64,000 nucleotides of DNA from contig NZ_AQXX01000122.1 of the NCBI RefSeq assembly GCF_000376785.1, positions 37,441 to 101,440 of the forward strand. The letters are read 5' to 3'. The translations under genes were made by a program, and so were the position numbers. This document shows positions 20,532 through 30,030 of the stretch, piece by piece. The DNA comes from Hahella ganghwensis DSM 17046. Its GTDB lineage: Bacteria; Pseudomonadota; Gammaproteobacteria; Pseudomonadales; Oleiphilaceae. The stretch's first letter is position 1, and the number at the start of each line of letters is the position of its first letter. The notes beneath the pieces were generated by a model that saw only the letters and a list, made by a program, of their open reading frames with translations, was not told the origin of the DNA and made no database searches.

Positions 20532-22139
20532 TTACATTCTGAAAACGCCAAACCTGGTGTCCTGAATGGGGGCGTTCAGTGACGCGGATATGGCGAGTCC
20601 TAGAACTTTTCTGGTATCAGAAGGTGCGATTATGCCGTCATCCCAAAGCCGGGCGCTGGCATAGTAGGGATGAGACTGCCGCTCAAACTGCTCGATAGTG
20701 GGAGCCATGAAGTTATCTTTTTCGCTGTCCGTCCATGACTGCCCCTGTCGTTTCATGGCATCCTCTTTTACCTGGGCCAGAACGCCTGCAGCCTGTTCTC
20801 CACCCATGACAGCAATGCGGGCGTTGGGCCACATCCACATGAATCTGGGGTTGTAGGCTCTACCGCACATACCATAGTTTCCAGCCCCAAAGCTGCCTCC
20901 TATAACGACAGTGAACTTGGGGACTTCCGCACAGGCGACGGCGGTGACCATTTTTGCCCCATGCTTTGCAATGCCGCCTTCTTCGTATTGTTTACCAACC
21001 ATGAATCCCGTGATGTTTTGCAGGAATACCAGGGGGATTTTTCGTTGGCAGCATAACTCGATGAAGTGTGCCCCTTTTTGGGCTGATTCACTGAAGAGAA
21101 TACCGTTATTGGCTACGATCCCCACAGGGTAGCCGTGAATGCGGGCAAATCCGCAGACCAGAGTCGGTCCGAAAAGGGCTTTGAATTCATCAAAGTCAGA
21201 ATCATCTACCAGTCTGGCAATGATTTCATGAACGTCGTAAGGCGTTTTCAGGTCTGTAGGGACTACACCGCCCAGCTGTTCCACATCATACCTGGGAGGT
21301 TTGGCGGGTTCGGTATCCAGTTGTCCAAGTTTCTTGTGATTAACCCGGCGTATTGCCTGACGGGCCAACATCAAGGCATGCACTTCGTCTTCTGCATAGT
21401 GGTCGGCGACGCCAGAAGTGCGGCAGTGAACATCGGCTCCTCCCAGCTCTTCGGCCGAAACTACTTCGCCGGTAGCTGCCTTCACCAGGGGAGGGCCAGC
21501 GAGAAAGATTGTGCTTTGGCCTTTGACCATGATGCTTTCGTCTGCCATGGCTGGAACGTAAGCTCCTCCTGCGGTGCATAAGCCAAGAACCACGGCGATT
21601 TGCGGGATTCCCATGGCTGACATTCTGGCCTGGCGATAGAAAATATGGCCAAAGTCTTCTTTGCCGGGGAAGACTTCATCCTGCTGGGAAAGGTTTGCGC
21701 CACCTGAATCCACCAGGTAAATACAGGGCAGCCTGTTCTCTTCCGCAATAGTCTGGGCACGAATATGTTTCTTCACTGTCAGCGGATAATAAGTACCGCC
21801 TTTTACAGTGGAATCATTGGCAACAATCATGCATTCCACCCCTTCCACCCGGCCGATGCCAGCAATGGCTCCGGCAGCCGGAACGGCTTCATGATAAACA
21901 TCGTGGGCTGCCAGAAGGCCTATTTCCAGAAAAGGTGATCCGGGGTCCAGCAGATGGGAAATGCGGTCCCGGGGCAGAAGCTTGCCTTTGGAAAGGTGCC
22001 GTTCCCGGGCTTTCTCCCCACCGCCTTGCATGATCGTTGCAGCGAGAGTCTGAAGGTTGTCTACCAGCTTTGCCATATGATCATGACGCTGACGAAATTC
22101 GTCTCCGCTGATATCAATCTTGGATTCGATAATGGCCAT
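20532..22139 (-). CDS. liuB: Methylcrotonoyl-CoA carboxylase, beta (carboxyltransferase) subunit
   Basis: 535 residues, the length of MCC-beta. It transfers the carboxyl group from biotin to 3-methylcrotonyl-CoA. Carboxyltransferase features include [20 protein letters not shown] (written in part), the [16 protein letters not shown] stretch, [17 protein letters not shown] and [26 protein letters not shown] near the C-terminal half. The gene is between liuA (29 bp upstream) and liuC (32 bp downstream), all leftward. Confidence 0.95.
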   Translation of the reverse strand: MAIIESKIDISGDEFRQRHDHMAKLVDNLQTLAATIMQGGGEKARERHLSKGKLLPRDRISHLLDPGSPFLEIGLLAAHDVYHEAVPAAGAIAGIGRVEGVECMIVANDSTVKGGTYYPLTVKKHIRAQTIAEENRLPCIYLVDSGGANLSQQDEVFPGKEDFGHIFYRQARMSAMGIPQIAVVLGLCTAGGAYVPAMADESIMVKGQSTIFLAGPPLVKAATGEVVSAEELGGADVHCRTSGVADHYAEDEVHALMLARQAIRRVNHKKLGQLDTEPAKPPRYDVEQLGGVVPTDLKTPYDVHEIIARLVDDSDFDEFKALFGPTLVCGFARIHGYPVGIVANNGILFSESAQKGAHFIELCCQRKIPLVFLQNITGFMVGKQYEEGGIAKHGAKMVTAVACAEVPKFTVVIGGSFGAGNYGMCGRAYNPRFMWMWPNARIAVMGGEQAAGVLAQVKEDAMKRQGQSWTDSEKDNFMAPTIEQFERQSHPYYASARLWDDGIIAPSDTRKVLGLAISASLNAPIQDTRFGVFRM

Positions 22140-22168
22140 AGTATTTTCCTTTCCGGGGAGTGTTAACC

Positions 22169-23338
22169 TTATCGGGATTCATTAAACAGTTCCCGGCCGA
22201 TCAGCATGCGGCGGATTTCTGAGGTGCCTGCGCCAATTTCATAGAGTTTGGCATCTCTGAGAAGTCGCCCTGTTGGGTATTCGTTAATGTAACCGTTGCC
22301 TCCCAGTATCTGGATGGCATCCAGGGCCATCTGTGTGGCTTTTTCGGCGCAGTAAAGAATGACGCCGGCGGCATCTTTTCGGGTGGTTTCGCCTCGGTCA
22401 CAGGCTTGGGCAACGGCATAAAGATAAGATCTGCAAGCATTCATGCTGGTGTACATATCGGCCACTTTACCTTGAATTAACTGGAATTGACCGATTGACT
22501 GCCCAAACTGCTCACGCTCATGAATATAGGGAACGATCTGGTTCATACACGCCTGCATAATGCCGGTTGGGCCTCCGGAGAGAACAACGCGTTCATAGTC
22601 GAGGCCGCTCATCAAAACTTTGACCCCCTGATTCTCGCCACCGAGAATATTTTCCACCGGTACTTCGCAGTTATCGAACACCAACTCGCAGGTGTTGGAG
22701 CCGCGCATGCCTAATTTGTCCAGTTTGGGGGAGCGGCTAAAGCCAGGATAATCACGTTCAACAATAAAGGCTGTGATCCCGTGAGGGCCTTTCTCAACAT
22801 CGGTCTTGGCGTAAATAACGTAAGTGTTGGCGTCTGGTCCATTGGTGATCCACATTTTGGCGCCGTTTAGAACATAATGATCTCCTTTGCGCTCTGCTCT
22901 GAGTTTCATGCTCACGACGTCGCTTCCTGCATTGGGTTCGCTCATCGCTAGTGCCCCGATATGCTCACCGGAAACCAATTTGGGGAGATATTTTTGTTTT
23001 TGTTCGGTGGTGCCATTACGAAAAATCTGGTTGACGCAGAGATTGGAATGCGCGCCATAACTTAATCCCACTGAGGCGGAGGCGCGGCTGATTTCCTCCA
23101 TGGCGAGAACATGAGCCAGGTAACCCATATCAGACCCGCCGTATTCCTCAGAGACGGTAATACCCAGTAGGCCGAGTTCTCCAAATCGTTTCCAGAGATG
23201 GTTTGGAAACGCATTTTCCTTGTCTACATCCGTCGCGATAGTGGCGATCTCACTTTGCGAAAAGGAGGACACCTGGTCCCGAAGCATATTCAGCGTTTCG
23301 TCAAAGCCAAAATTGAGTGAGTGATATCTTGAGCTCAT
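22169..23338 (-). CDS. liuA: Isovaleryl-CoA dehydrogenase
   Basis: 389 residues of the acyl-CoA dehydrogenase fold with FAD. It oxidises isovaleryl-CoA to 3-methylcrotonyl-CoA and passes electrons to ETF, whose genes lie 9 kb away. Signatures are [18 protein letters not shown] and the C-terminal [32 protein letters not shown] in pieces. The catalytic glutamate of isovaleryl-type enzymes lies in the middle helix, here [13 protein letters not shown], in place of the C-terminal Glu of short-chain enzymes. It is the first enzyme gene of the liu operon. Confidence 0.95.
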   Translation of the reverse strand: MSSRYHSLNFGFDETLNMLRDQVSSFSQSEIATIATDVDKENAFPNHLWKRFGELGLLGITVSEEYGGSDMGYLAHVLAMEEISRASASVGLSYGAHSNLCVNQIFRNGTTEQKQKYLPKLVSGEHIGALAMSEPNAGSDVVSMKLRAERKGDHYVLNGAKMWITNGPDANTYVIYAKTDVEKGPHGITAFIVERDYPGFSRSPKLDKLGMRGSNTCELVFDNCEVPVENILGGENQGVKVLMSGLDYERVVLSGGPTGIMQACMNQIVPYIHEREQFGQSIGQFQLIQGKVADMYTSMNACRSYLYAVAQACDRGETTRKDAAGVILYCAEKATQMALDAIQILGGNGYINEYPTGRLLRDAKLYEIGAGTSEIRRMLIGRELFNESR

Positions 23339-23388
23339 ATGTCACCTGTATTGTTGTTTTCCTGTTTTAACTTCGTTGGATAAGTAAG

Positions 23389-23766
23389 CTAGGGATTTTC
23401 CGTCATCGCCTCACGGCAACGGGCCTCTGCCTCATCAAGTTCTTTTTGCATTACTTCGATATCTTTTAATTGCTGCACGAGAGCTTCCCGACGCTCCTGG
23501 ATCTTGTTGAGAAGGAGTTGTAATTGTTCTTGATTGCCACTCTGGGGGTTGTATAGGTCGAGAATGGCGCGAGACTCAGCCAGACTGAACCCCAGTCGTT
23601 TGCCTCGCAGAATTAGTTTGAGCAATACCCGATCTTTTTCTGAGTAGATGCGTGTCTGGCCCTGTCGCTCTGGGCTGATCAGGCCCTCTGCTTCATAGAA
23701 CCTGATCGTGCGGGTGGTAATACCAAATTCCTTGGCCAGTTCACTAATGTTGTAGGTTGTGCTCAT
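23389..23766 (-). CDS. liuR: MerR-family regulator of leucine/isovalerate degradation
   Basis: 125 residues from the ATG at 23766; the open frame extends 20 codons upstream, but the MerR homology starts at NISELAKEFGITTRTIRFYE. The N-terminal winged helix (6-75) contains the family arginine/tyrosine pattern TTRTIRFYEAEGLISPERQ. The rest (80-118) is a long coiled-coil dimerisation helix ending in ARCREAM. There is no metal-binding cysteine set. Position at the head of liuABCDE matches LiuR, a repressor that answers to branched-chain acyl-CoAs. A palindrome upstream is its probable operator. Confidence 0.93.
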   Translation of the reverse strand: MSTTYNISELAKEFGITTRTIRFYEAEGLISPERQGQTRIYSEKDRVLLKLILRGKRLGFSLAESRAILDLYNPQSGNQEQLQLLLNKIQERREALVQQLKDIEVMQKELDEAEARCREAMTENP

Positions 23767-23863
23767 GTTTGATCTGCCTGGCTTGTGGAGTGCGCCAAGC
23801 CTTTGTGTCTCTGAAGGCGGTCGCACCGGTTTGATTTTCAGATGTCTGCAAGTGTGTATGACG

Positions 23864-23879
23864 TTGACGTAAACGTCAA
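23864..23879. promoter_or_regulatory. LiuR operator-like palindrome
   Basis: TTGACGT-AA-ACGTCAA, two perfect 7-bp arms around 2 bp, 98 bp upstream of the liuR start. On the leftward strand TTGACG can also act as a -35, though no convincing -10 follows at normal spacing. A palindrome of this kind upstream of liuR fits the known autoregulation of MerR-type liu regulators. Confidence 0.6.
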
Positions 23880-24009
23880 TATGGAGAGAAAGGCAATATC
23901 ATCGGTTTTACCGTTGTATTTAACGGCTTTTAGCAGGTCTTTTCGCTAAGGGCCGGGGAGGGAAGAGTAAGGGGGAGGAGGTAAGTGGCCAGAGATCATG
24001 GAGGAGTGC

Positions 24010-24675
24010 TTAGAGGCTGGCCTGGAGTTGTTTCAGTAGCCGCTCATTAAGCTCATTCCACTGGCTGAGCTTGGAGGATTCACCGACTTTCTTCCCAAGG
24101 CCGCGTTGCTTGGAGAGCCAAAGGCCATCGCCATTAAAACTGTAGATGGGGTAAAGGTCATCCCGTTGGGAGCCGGGTCTTATATCTTTAATGAGATTGT
24201 CGAGAATCAGTGGTTCCGCGTCGGGGGCGGCGTAATAGGCTAATACCATGTGTGCCTGATTCAGGCGCAGGGCTTTGACGTAGGTGATTCTGAGCTTTTC
24301 GTCGGATACACCGAGCTCACGGAGGGCGAAATATTTGGCAATAGAGTAATCTTCGCAGTCGCCGCCGTTGGTGATCAGGAATTCCATCGGAGTGGCCCAA
24401 TAGTCTTCGCGGCCCCAGTGTTCAATGTCTGAAATAAAGTCAGTCTGGTTGAAAAACGAGTTCACCAGCATGAGCTTCTTGTCTTCAGCCAGATCTTTTG
24501 GAGTATTTAACAGACGCTGCCAACGCTCTAGGCGGTCCCGGGCGGGGCTACCAAATTCTTTTTCAACGCTCGATAAAACCTGAAGTGAAATCTCGAAGGC
24601 TGCCGAGGCAAGAACAGCCCAGCAGGCAAACATGATAATCACGGTTTTAGCTCGCAAATTTTTAAACGACAGCAT
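24010..24675 (-). CDS. LapG-like periplasmic transglutaminase-type cysteine protease
   Basis: 221 residues. An N-terminal hydrophobic segment (about 12-27) looks like a signal peptide or anchor. The catalytic triad of the bacterial transglutaminase-like cysteine proteinase family is visible: GGDC107EDYS, AH142MVLAYY and LILD159N. The aromatic and glycine context matches LapG (peptidase C93), which cuts the N-terminus of large surface adhesins (LapA type) when released by the c-di-GMP receptor LapD. Neither lapD nor an adhesin gene adjoins it here. It stands where gspD would be expected downstream of gspC, with 168 bp between. Confidence 0.82.
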   Translation of the reverse strand: MLSFKNLRAKTVIIMFACWAVLASAAFEISLQVLSSVEKEFGSPARDRLERWQRLLNTPKDLAEDKKLMLVNSFFNQTDFISDIEHWGREDYWATPMEFLITNGGDCEDYSIAKYFALRELGVSDEKLRITYVKALRLNQAHMVLAYYAAPDAEPLILDNLIKDIRPGSQRDDLYPIYSFNGDGLWLSKQRGLGKKVGESSKLSQWNELNERLLKQLQASL

Positions 24676-24843
24676 TCGCGATGATGCCCCCTGAACTCTC
24701 CATGATAAAGAAAAGGGTTCTTGTTCTTCTTGATGGAGATAAGTATAGGCTGCTTGAGGGCGGGGTGTTGACAGAGATTTGTTAAGCTATGTAAGCAAAC
24801 GTTGTGGACGTATCTCTGCCAGGTAACGCTGTCTTTGGTACGG

Positions 24844-25608
24844 TTATCCGTTGTTTTGTTGTCGTATCTGTTCTCTGAGTTGCTGTAGTCGATTACGGAT
24901 TTCTTCCCGACGTTGTTCGTCCATCCCATCCAACGCGGGTTGGGCATTAACGGGTGGTTGGGTGAAGTCTATAGGATCGGGCTGTCCACTATAATCCGGT
25001 TCAGCATATTGTGGTTCCGGGTACTCCGGCTCAACATATTGCGGCTCTGGATATTCGGGCTCTTCGAAAGGCGGCTCGGAATAGTTGTCTCCCGAATCCC
25101 GGGAGCTGTCGTACACTTCAAAGGCTGAATTGTCGTATTCCACCGGGAAGAAGAGGTTTTCAAGCTTACCGCGACGGTCGATGACCACTCGGTTCGCGTA
25201 AACCGAGTGCAGAGTGGCATTTCCTGGCATGTCGTCACCAATCCTGAAAAACTCAGTCTGGCGGTCAGGGCCTTCGACTAGTGCGCCTCCAATCGAATCT
25301 TCTTCCGTGGCGGACACTCCCCGCAGAGTCAGTTTGAGATTGGTTTCAGGGAGATCTTCGGTTGCCTGAACCTCAGGTTCTGTCTTTTCAATCTTGCGGC
25401 CAAACAGATTAAGTGCCACGAGTGAGGAAATCGGGCGTTCTTTTTGAGCGGAAGCGACCTGAGAACTTTTGACTGATACTTCCTTGTCGAGGGTTTGATA
25501 GTCACGCCAGAAGGCATAAGCACGCAAGCCGATAAGTGCGGCTGCCATAACGACGATCAATAAAGTGGCAATCCGGGGCAGTGATTGTTGTAATGCTTCC
25601 TGGTTCAC
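24844..25608 (-). CDS. gspC: Type II secretion system inner-membrane protein GspC
   Basis: 254 residues. One transmembrane segment at about 12-30, then a periplasmic HR domain beginning at ALNLFG70 and running to about 155 (LRGVSATEEDSIGGALVE, FRIGDDMPGNATLHSVYANRVVI). HR domains contact the GspD secretin. In place of a PDZ domain it has an acidic Pro/Glu/Tyr repeat (183-206, EPEYPEPQY repeated) and a charged coiled-coil-like end (227-251), the kind of variation seen in XcpP-like proteins. The gene is divergent from gspE. In Pseudomonas the same position has xcpP followed by xcpQ (gspD); here gspD is absent. Confidence 0.9.
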   Translation of the reverse strand: MNQEALQQSLPRIATLLIVVMAAALIGLRAYAFWRDYQTLDKEVSVKSSQVASAQKERPISSLVALNLFGRKIEKTEPEVQATEDLPETNLKLTLRGVSATEEDSIGGALVEGPDRQTEFFRIGDDMPGNATLHSVYANRVVIDRRGKLENLFFPVEYDNSAFEVYDSSRDSGDNYSEPPFEEPEYPEPQYVEPEYPEPQYAEPDYSGQPDPIDFTQPPVNAQPALDGMDEQRREEIRNRLQQLREQIRQQNNG

Positions 25609-26073
25609 AATTAGTCCATATTCTTCAGGTAATACATAACCGACGGGTTACGAGTGTTGCTTGAGGCGGACTCATTTTGCCCGATTCCTGTTAAAAATAA
25701 AGAGATCCTTTGAGAGAATAATCATAAAAAGGGAAAATATCAGCATGCCATGTTGTGATCTTGCAGCATTAACCGGGCGATATAGGGGATAATTACAGGA
25801 TCTTCATGGGGTACCATTACCGCTAATAGTGATATTTGCGCGACAATAAAGGAAGCAGCCTTATGGATGATTTGTATGTACATCGTTCAGATTATGCCGA
25901 AAACCCACTGTATATTACAGTAAGTTAAGGTCGTCCGTTATGTGTTGAACATGCTGGAATCATCTGAAAACTTGAAGTAGATTGCATACCCTGACTCGGT
26001 ATCAACTCTGGCACAATGCCAGAGCCGGAGCACACAAACACTGAACTCAAACAAATCGAAAGAAATCCGAACA
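25609..26073. other. Divergent promoter region between gspC and gspE
   Basis: 465 bp. It holds promoters for both gsp transcription units. A 21-codon frame at 25863-25928 with AGGAAG ten bases before it (MDDLYVHRSDYAENPLYITV) could be a leader peptide, but nothing else supports it. A perfect hairpin lies at 26006-26024. No clear sigma-70 consensus pair is seen. Confidence 0.5.
26006..26024 (+). repeat. Perfect inverted repeat in the gspE leader
   Basis: CTCTGGCA (26006-26013), CAA, TGCCAGAG (26017-26024): 8-bp stem and 3-base loop, 49 bp before the gspE ATG. No U-run follows, so it is more likely an operator or mRNA structure than a terminator. Confidence 0.6.
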
Positions 26074-27642
26074 ATGAACAGTACTCAGGTCATAGACACG
26101 GAAGACAGTATTCCTACTCTGGAGGAGACTGAGGCGCAAGCTCAGCCTATGGAGGGATCACGCGATCACGCGTTATATCGGATTCCTTTTTCATTTGCCA
26201 AACGCCACGGAGTCTTTGTCGCCCAGCCGGATGCTGAGCATCATCAGGTGGTGTACTTCAAAAGAACCCTGAAACCGCAGATTTTTGCGGAGGTTAACCG
26301 TTTTGTCCGGGGGCAGTGTGAGTTTCGGCAGATAGATGATGCCCAGTTCGACGAGGAAATCACCAAGGCGTACCAAAATGATTCTGCTGAAGCCATGCAG
26401 ATGGTAGAAGGTCTTGGGGATGATATGGACTTGGCCTCATTGGCGGATTCTGTTCCAGAAACTGAAGATTTGATGGAGCAGGAGGATGATGCCCCCATTA
26501 TCCGATTGATTAATGCGATTTTGACCGAGGCGGTGAAAACCAACGCCTCAGATATTCATATCGAAACCTTTGAAAAGGATCTGGTGGTTCGTTTCAGGGT
26601 GGACGGGGTTCTCAGAGAAGTCGTCAAACCGAAAAGAGCTTTGGCACCATTGCTGGTGTCCCGGATCAAGGTTATGGCCAGGCTGGATATCGCAGAAAAA
26701 CGTATTCCTCAGGACGGACGTATTTCACTGCGGGTTGGCGGTAAAGAGGTTGATATTCGTGTATCCACCATGCCGTCTGCCAATGGCGAACGTATAGTAT
26801 TGCGTTTGCTGGATAAGCAGGCCGGTCGTCTGAAGCTCGAAAAACTGGGGATGAATCCCCGTGATCTTAAACTGATCAAAAAGCTCATTCATAAGCCTCA
26901 TGGCATTATATTGGTCACGGGACCTACAGGTTCCGGTAAAACCACCAGTCTTTATGCGGGACTGTCTGACATTAATGACCGCAGTCGGAATATCCTGACG
27001 GTTGAGGATCCAATCGAATACAATCTCCCCGGAATCGGTCAGACACAGGTCAATACCAAGGTGGACATGACGTTCGCCAGAGGGCTGCGTGCCATTCTGC
27101 GTCAGGATCCCGACGTGGTGATGATCGGTGAGATTCGTGACATCGAAACCGCAGAGATTGCTGTTCAGGCCAGTTTGACAGGCCACTTGGTATTGTCCAC
27201 TCTGCACACCAACAGCGCGGTAGGTGCGGTAACCCGTTTGATCGATATGGGAGTGGAACCCTTCCTGATATCTTCCAGTATGATCGGTGTCGTCGCTCAG
27301 CGACTGGTCAGGGTATTGTGCCCAAGCTGCAAAGAGTCGTACAAGCCGGACCAGGAAGTATGTGAGTTCCTTGACGTCGATCCTAACCATCCACCGGATG
27401 TCTATCATGCCGACGGTTGCCAGGATTGTAATTACACCGGTTACCGGGGACGGGTAGGTATCTACGAAGTGATTGAAGTCGATGAAGGCTTCCGTCATTT
27501 GATTCACAAGCAGGCGGGCGAAATGGAACTGGAAGCCGACGCTCGCAAACGGGGTCCCAGCATTCATGCCGATGGTGTGAGGAAAATTCTTGACGGCGTG
27601 ACGTCCGTTGAAGAAGTGGTACGTGTAACCCACAAGGAATAG
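26074..27642 (+). CDS. gspE: Type II secretion ATPase GspE
   Basis: 522 residues. This cytoplasmic hexameric ATPase drives pseudopilus assembly. After the N1E/N2E domains it shows the secretion-ATPase set: ASDIHIE (159-164), GPTGSGKTTS (283-292, Walker A), the Asp box VEDPIE, LRQDPDVVMIGEIRD (342-356, Walker B), and a zinc motif with C416, C419, C449 and C452 (LCPSC, GCQDC). Ends with GVTSVEEVVRVT. First gene of a nine-gene rightward gsp run. Confidence 0.97.
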   Translation: MNSTQVIDTEDSIPTLEETEAQAQPMEGSRDHALYRIPFSFAKRHGVFVAQPDAEHHQVVYFKRTLKPQIFAEVNRFVRGQCEFRQIDDAQFDEEITKAYQNDSAEAMQMVEGLGDDMDLASLADSVPETEDLMEQEDDAPIIRLINAILTEAVKTNASDIHIETFEKDLVVRFRVDGVLREVVKPKRALAPLLVSRIKVMARLDIAEKRIPQDGRISLRVGGKEVDIRVSTMPSANGERIVLRLLDKQAGRLKLEKLGMNPRDLKLIKKLIHKPHGIILVTGPTGSGKTTSLYAGLSDINDRSRNILTVEDPIEYNLPGIGQTQVNTKVDMTFARGLRAILRQDPDVVMIGEIRDIETAEIAVQASLTGHLVLSTLHTNSAVGAVTRLIDMGVEPFLISSSMIGVVAQRLVRVLCPSCKESYKPDQEVCEFLDVDPNHPPDVYHADGCQDCNYTGYRGRVGIYEVIEVDEGFRHLIHKQAGEMELEADARKRGPSIHADGVRKILDGVTSVEEVVRVTHKE

Positions 27643-27692
27643 CGTGTTACCGGCAGGGAAGTACACAGAATTCAGTTTGACAGAACTCATCC

Positions 27693-28907
27693 ATGGCAGC
27701 ATTTGATTACAAGGCCCTTGATGCAAAGGGCAAGGCGGTAAAAGGTGTCTGGGAAGCGGACAGTCCAAGGCAGGTGCGGCAGCAGTTGCGGGAAAAAGGC
27801 TGGACGCCACTGGAAGTTGAAATCGCCTCGGAAAAACAGTCCAAAGCGGCTGGCAAAACCACCCGTAAAGGCCGGCTGAGTGCGAGCGAGCTCGCACTGG
27901 TAACCCGGCAGCTTTCCACGCTGATCCAGTCAGGTATTCCGATAGAGGAGGCTCTGGGGGCTGTGGCTTCACAGAGTGAAAAAGCCAAAGTACGAAGCAT
28001 GATGGTGGCCGTCAGAGCGAAAGTGCTTGAAGGTTTTACGCTGGCGGACAGTTTTGGTGAGTTCCCAAGTGCCTTTCCGGAATTGTACAGGTCTACGGTA
28101 TCTGCCGGTGAGCATGCCGGTCACCTGGATCTGGTATTGACTCGTCTGGCGGACTACACCGAACAGCGACAACAGAGTCGGCAGAAAATTCAGTTGGCGG
28201 CCATCTATCCCATTACTCTCAGTATTGTCGCCATATCGATCGTCGGTTTTTTGCTGGGATACGTTGTGCCGGACATCATCAAGGTGTTTGTTAATAACGG
28301 CCAGGAGCTGCCATTTCTAACCAAGGTAATTTTGGCCATGAGTGACTGGGTAGCCAGTTACGGATTGATCATGGTGGGACTGATTTTTGCCGGAGCTATC
28401 GGTTTCAGATATGCCATGACCAAGCAGGCATTCAAGATACAGGTACATCATAAGCTGCTGCATATGCCGTTCATCTCCAAAATGTCCCGAGGAATCAATA
28501 CTGCACGCTTTGCCAGCACACTGAGTATCTTGAACAACAGTGGCGTTCCTCTAGTGGATGCCATGAGAATATCGGGCGAGGTGCTGGGGAATCAGTACCT
28601 GAAAGCCAGAGTGGCAGAAGCTGCCCAGAAAGTGAAAGAAGGTGGCAGCCTGTATAAGTCACTGGAGCAGACAGGCTATTTTCCACCGATGATGATTCAC
28701 ATGATCGCCAGTGGTGAGGCCAGTGGGGAATTGGCCGATATGCTGGAACGAACTGCAATGAGCCAGGAAAGTGATCTGCAGAGTAAAGTGGCGACGCTGA
28801 TCGGTCTGTTCGAGCCTTTTATGCTTCTGTTGATGGGAGGCGTGGTACTGATCATTGTTATGGCTATTATGCTGCCAATTCTAAGCATGAGTAATCTGGT
28901 TGGTTAG
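27693..28907 (+). CDS. gspF: Type II secretion inner-membrane platform protein GspF
   Basis: 404 residues, standard length. The N-terminus AAFDYKALDAKGKAVKGVWEA is typical of PilC/GspF proteins. Two duplicated cytoplasmic helical domains are joined by transmembrane segments at about 170-192, 220-242 and 375-398 (LLLMGGVVLIIVMAIMLPIL). It contacts GspE and GspL and shapes pseudopilus growth. It lies 50 bp after gspE in the same operon. Confidence 0.96.
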   Translation: MAAFDYKALDAKGKAVKGVWEADSPRQVRQQLREKGWTPLEVEIASEKQSKAAGKTTRKGRLSASELALVTRQLSTLIQSGIPIEEALGAVASQSEKAKVRSMMVAVRAKVLEGFTLADSFGEFPSAFPELYRSTVSAGEHAGHLDLVLTRLADYTEQRQQSRQKIQLAAIYPITLSIVAISIVGFLLGYVVPDIIKVFVNNGQELPFLTKVILAMSDWVASYGLIMVGLIFAGAIGFRYAMTKQAFKIQVHHKLLHMPFISKMSRGINTARFASTLSILNNSGVPLVDAMRISGEVLGNQYLKARVAEAAQKVKEGGSLYKSLEQTGYFPPMMIHMIASGEASGELADMLERTAMSQESDLQSKVATLIGLFEPFMLLLMGGVVLIIVMAIMLPILSMSNLVG

Positions 28908-28977
28908 CACCAAGAAACAGTGCCGAACCAGAGCAAGGATTTATAACGATAAACTGTTCAGAATCGAGAGGATTTAA

Positions 28978-29448
28978 ATGAACAAGCAATTACGGAAGCA
29001 AACGGGGAAATTGACTTCTGCTAAAGCCGGCGTGGCGGGCTTTACGCTGATTGAGATCATGGTGGTACTGGTTATCCTGGGGATGCTGGTGGCAGCAATA
29101 GCTCCGCAGATTCTCGGCCGTACTGATCAGGCAAAAGTCACTGTTGCTCAACAGGATGTGAGAACCCTGTCCCAGGCATTGGACTTATATAAGCTGGACA
29201 ACTACAGCTACCCAAGTACTGAGCAGGGGCTGGATGCATTGGTCAGCAAGCCATCTGGTTTCCCGGAAGCAAAGAATTGGAATCCGGACGGCTATATCAA
29301 GCGTTTGCCCAAAGATCCCTGGGATCGTGACTACGTGTATATCAGCCCAGGGGTAAAAGGACCCTACGATGTCTACTCCCAGGGTGCTGACGGTCAGGAC
29401 GGCGGTGAAGGCTATAATGCTGACATCGGCAACTGGAACGTCGAGTAA
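28978..29448 (+). CDS. gspG: Major pseudopilin GspG
   Basis: 156 residues. Prepilin leader of 21 residues ending AGVAG21, then FTLIEIMVVLVILGMLVAA with Glu at +5, cleaved and methylated by the prepilin peptidase. The soluble part shows the GspG set: KVTVAQQDVRTLSQALDLYKLDN, YPSTEQGLDALV and the Asp-rich calcium site near DPWDRDYVYISPG and YNADIGNW. It is the main building block of the pseudopilus. RBS region GAGAGGAT lies before the ATG. Confidence 0.97.
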   Translation: MNKQLRKQTGKLTSAKAGVAGFTLIEIMVVLVILGMLVAAIAPQILGRTDQAKVTVAQQDVRTLSQALDLYKLDNYSYPSTEQGLDALVSKPSGFPEAKNWNPDGYIKRLPKDPWDRDYVYISPGVKGPYDVYSQGADGQDGGEGYNADIGNWNVE

Positions 29449-29487
29449 TCCGAGTAGAGTAAATAGGCCAGTAGTGAAGTAGCCGCT

Positions 29488-30030
29488 ATGGATAAAGGGA
29501 ATTTCTCAGTATCACAAAGGGGATTTACTCTTATTGAGATACTGGTCGTTATGCTGATTATCGGGATGGTCGTCAGCATGGCCACGCTTGTCGTTAGCGG
29601 CAATAAAGAACATCGGATGCTGGAGAATGAATCCCGGAAATTACTGGCCATTCTGCAACTCACACAGGAAGAGGCGGTATTTCAGAATATCGAGATCGGT
29701 GTTCGGATAGATGATGAAGGTTATGAGTTTCGCTCTTTGAACGAAGAGGAGCTTAAGTGGGAGGAGTTGCCACAGGATTTTCTGAAGACAAGGACCTTTC
29801 CTGAGTGGCTTGAACTGGATTATGGCGATCTCACCAAGGAATACAAACTCAAGCAGGACAAGCAGTCCAGCAAACCCGCCTTTATGCCCCAGATCATGTT
29901 CTTATCCAGTGGTGAAAGTACGCCTTTCAAACTGACATTGAAATTTCAGCAAGGGGATGATTTTCAGTATTCATTGGAATCTGACGGGTTAAATGGCATC
30001 ACGTTGGTGGAGCCTCAAGATGATGAGTGA
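29488..30030 (+). CDS. gspH: Minor pseudopilin GspH
   Basis: 180 residues. Leader of 12 residues ending SQRG, then FTLIEILVVMLIIGMVVSM with Glu at +5. The soluble domain has EHRMLENESRKLLAILQLTQEEAVFQN, a GspH/FimT-like feature. Minor pseudopilin in the pilus tip or collar. Its end overlaps the start of gspI by 11 bp. Confidence 0.93.
   Translation: MDKGNFSVSQRGFTLIEILVVMLIIGMVVSMATLVVSGNKEHRMLENESRKLLAILQLTQEEAVFQNIEIGVRIDDEGYEFRSLNEEELKWEELPQDFLKTRTFPEWLELDYGDLTKEYKLKQDKQSSKPAFMPQIMFLSSGESTPFKLTLKFQQGDDFQYSLESDGLNGITLVEPQDDE

Noticed and set aside
23940..24000. Purine-rich tract downstream of liuR
   Set aside because: Composition bias alone; no repeat unit or known site.
26725..27972. Long minus-strand frame opposite gspE/gspF
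   Set aside because: Shadow of two certain genes; its translation has no family features.
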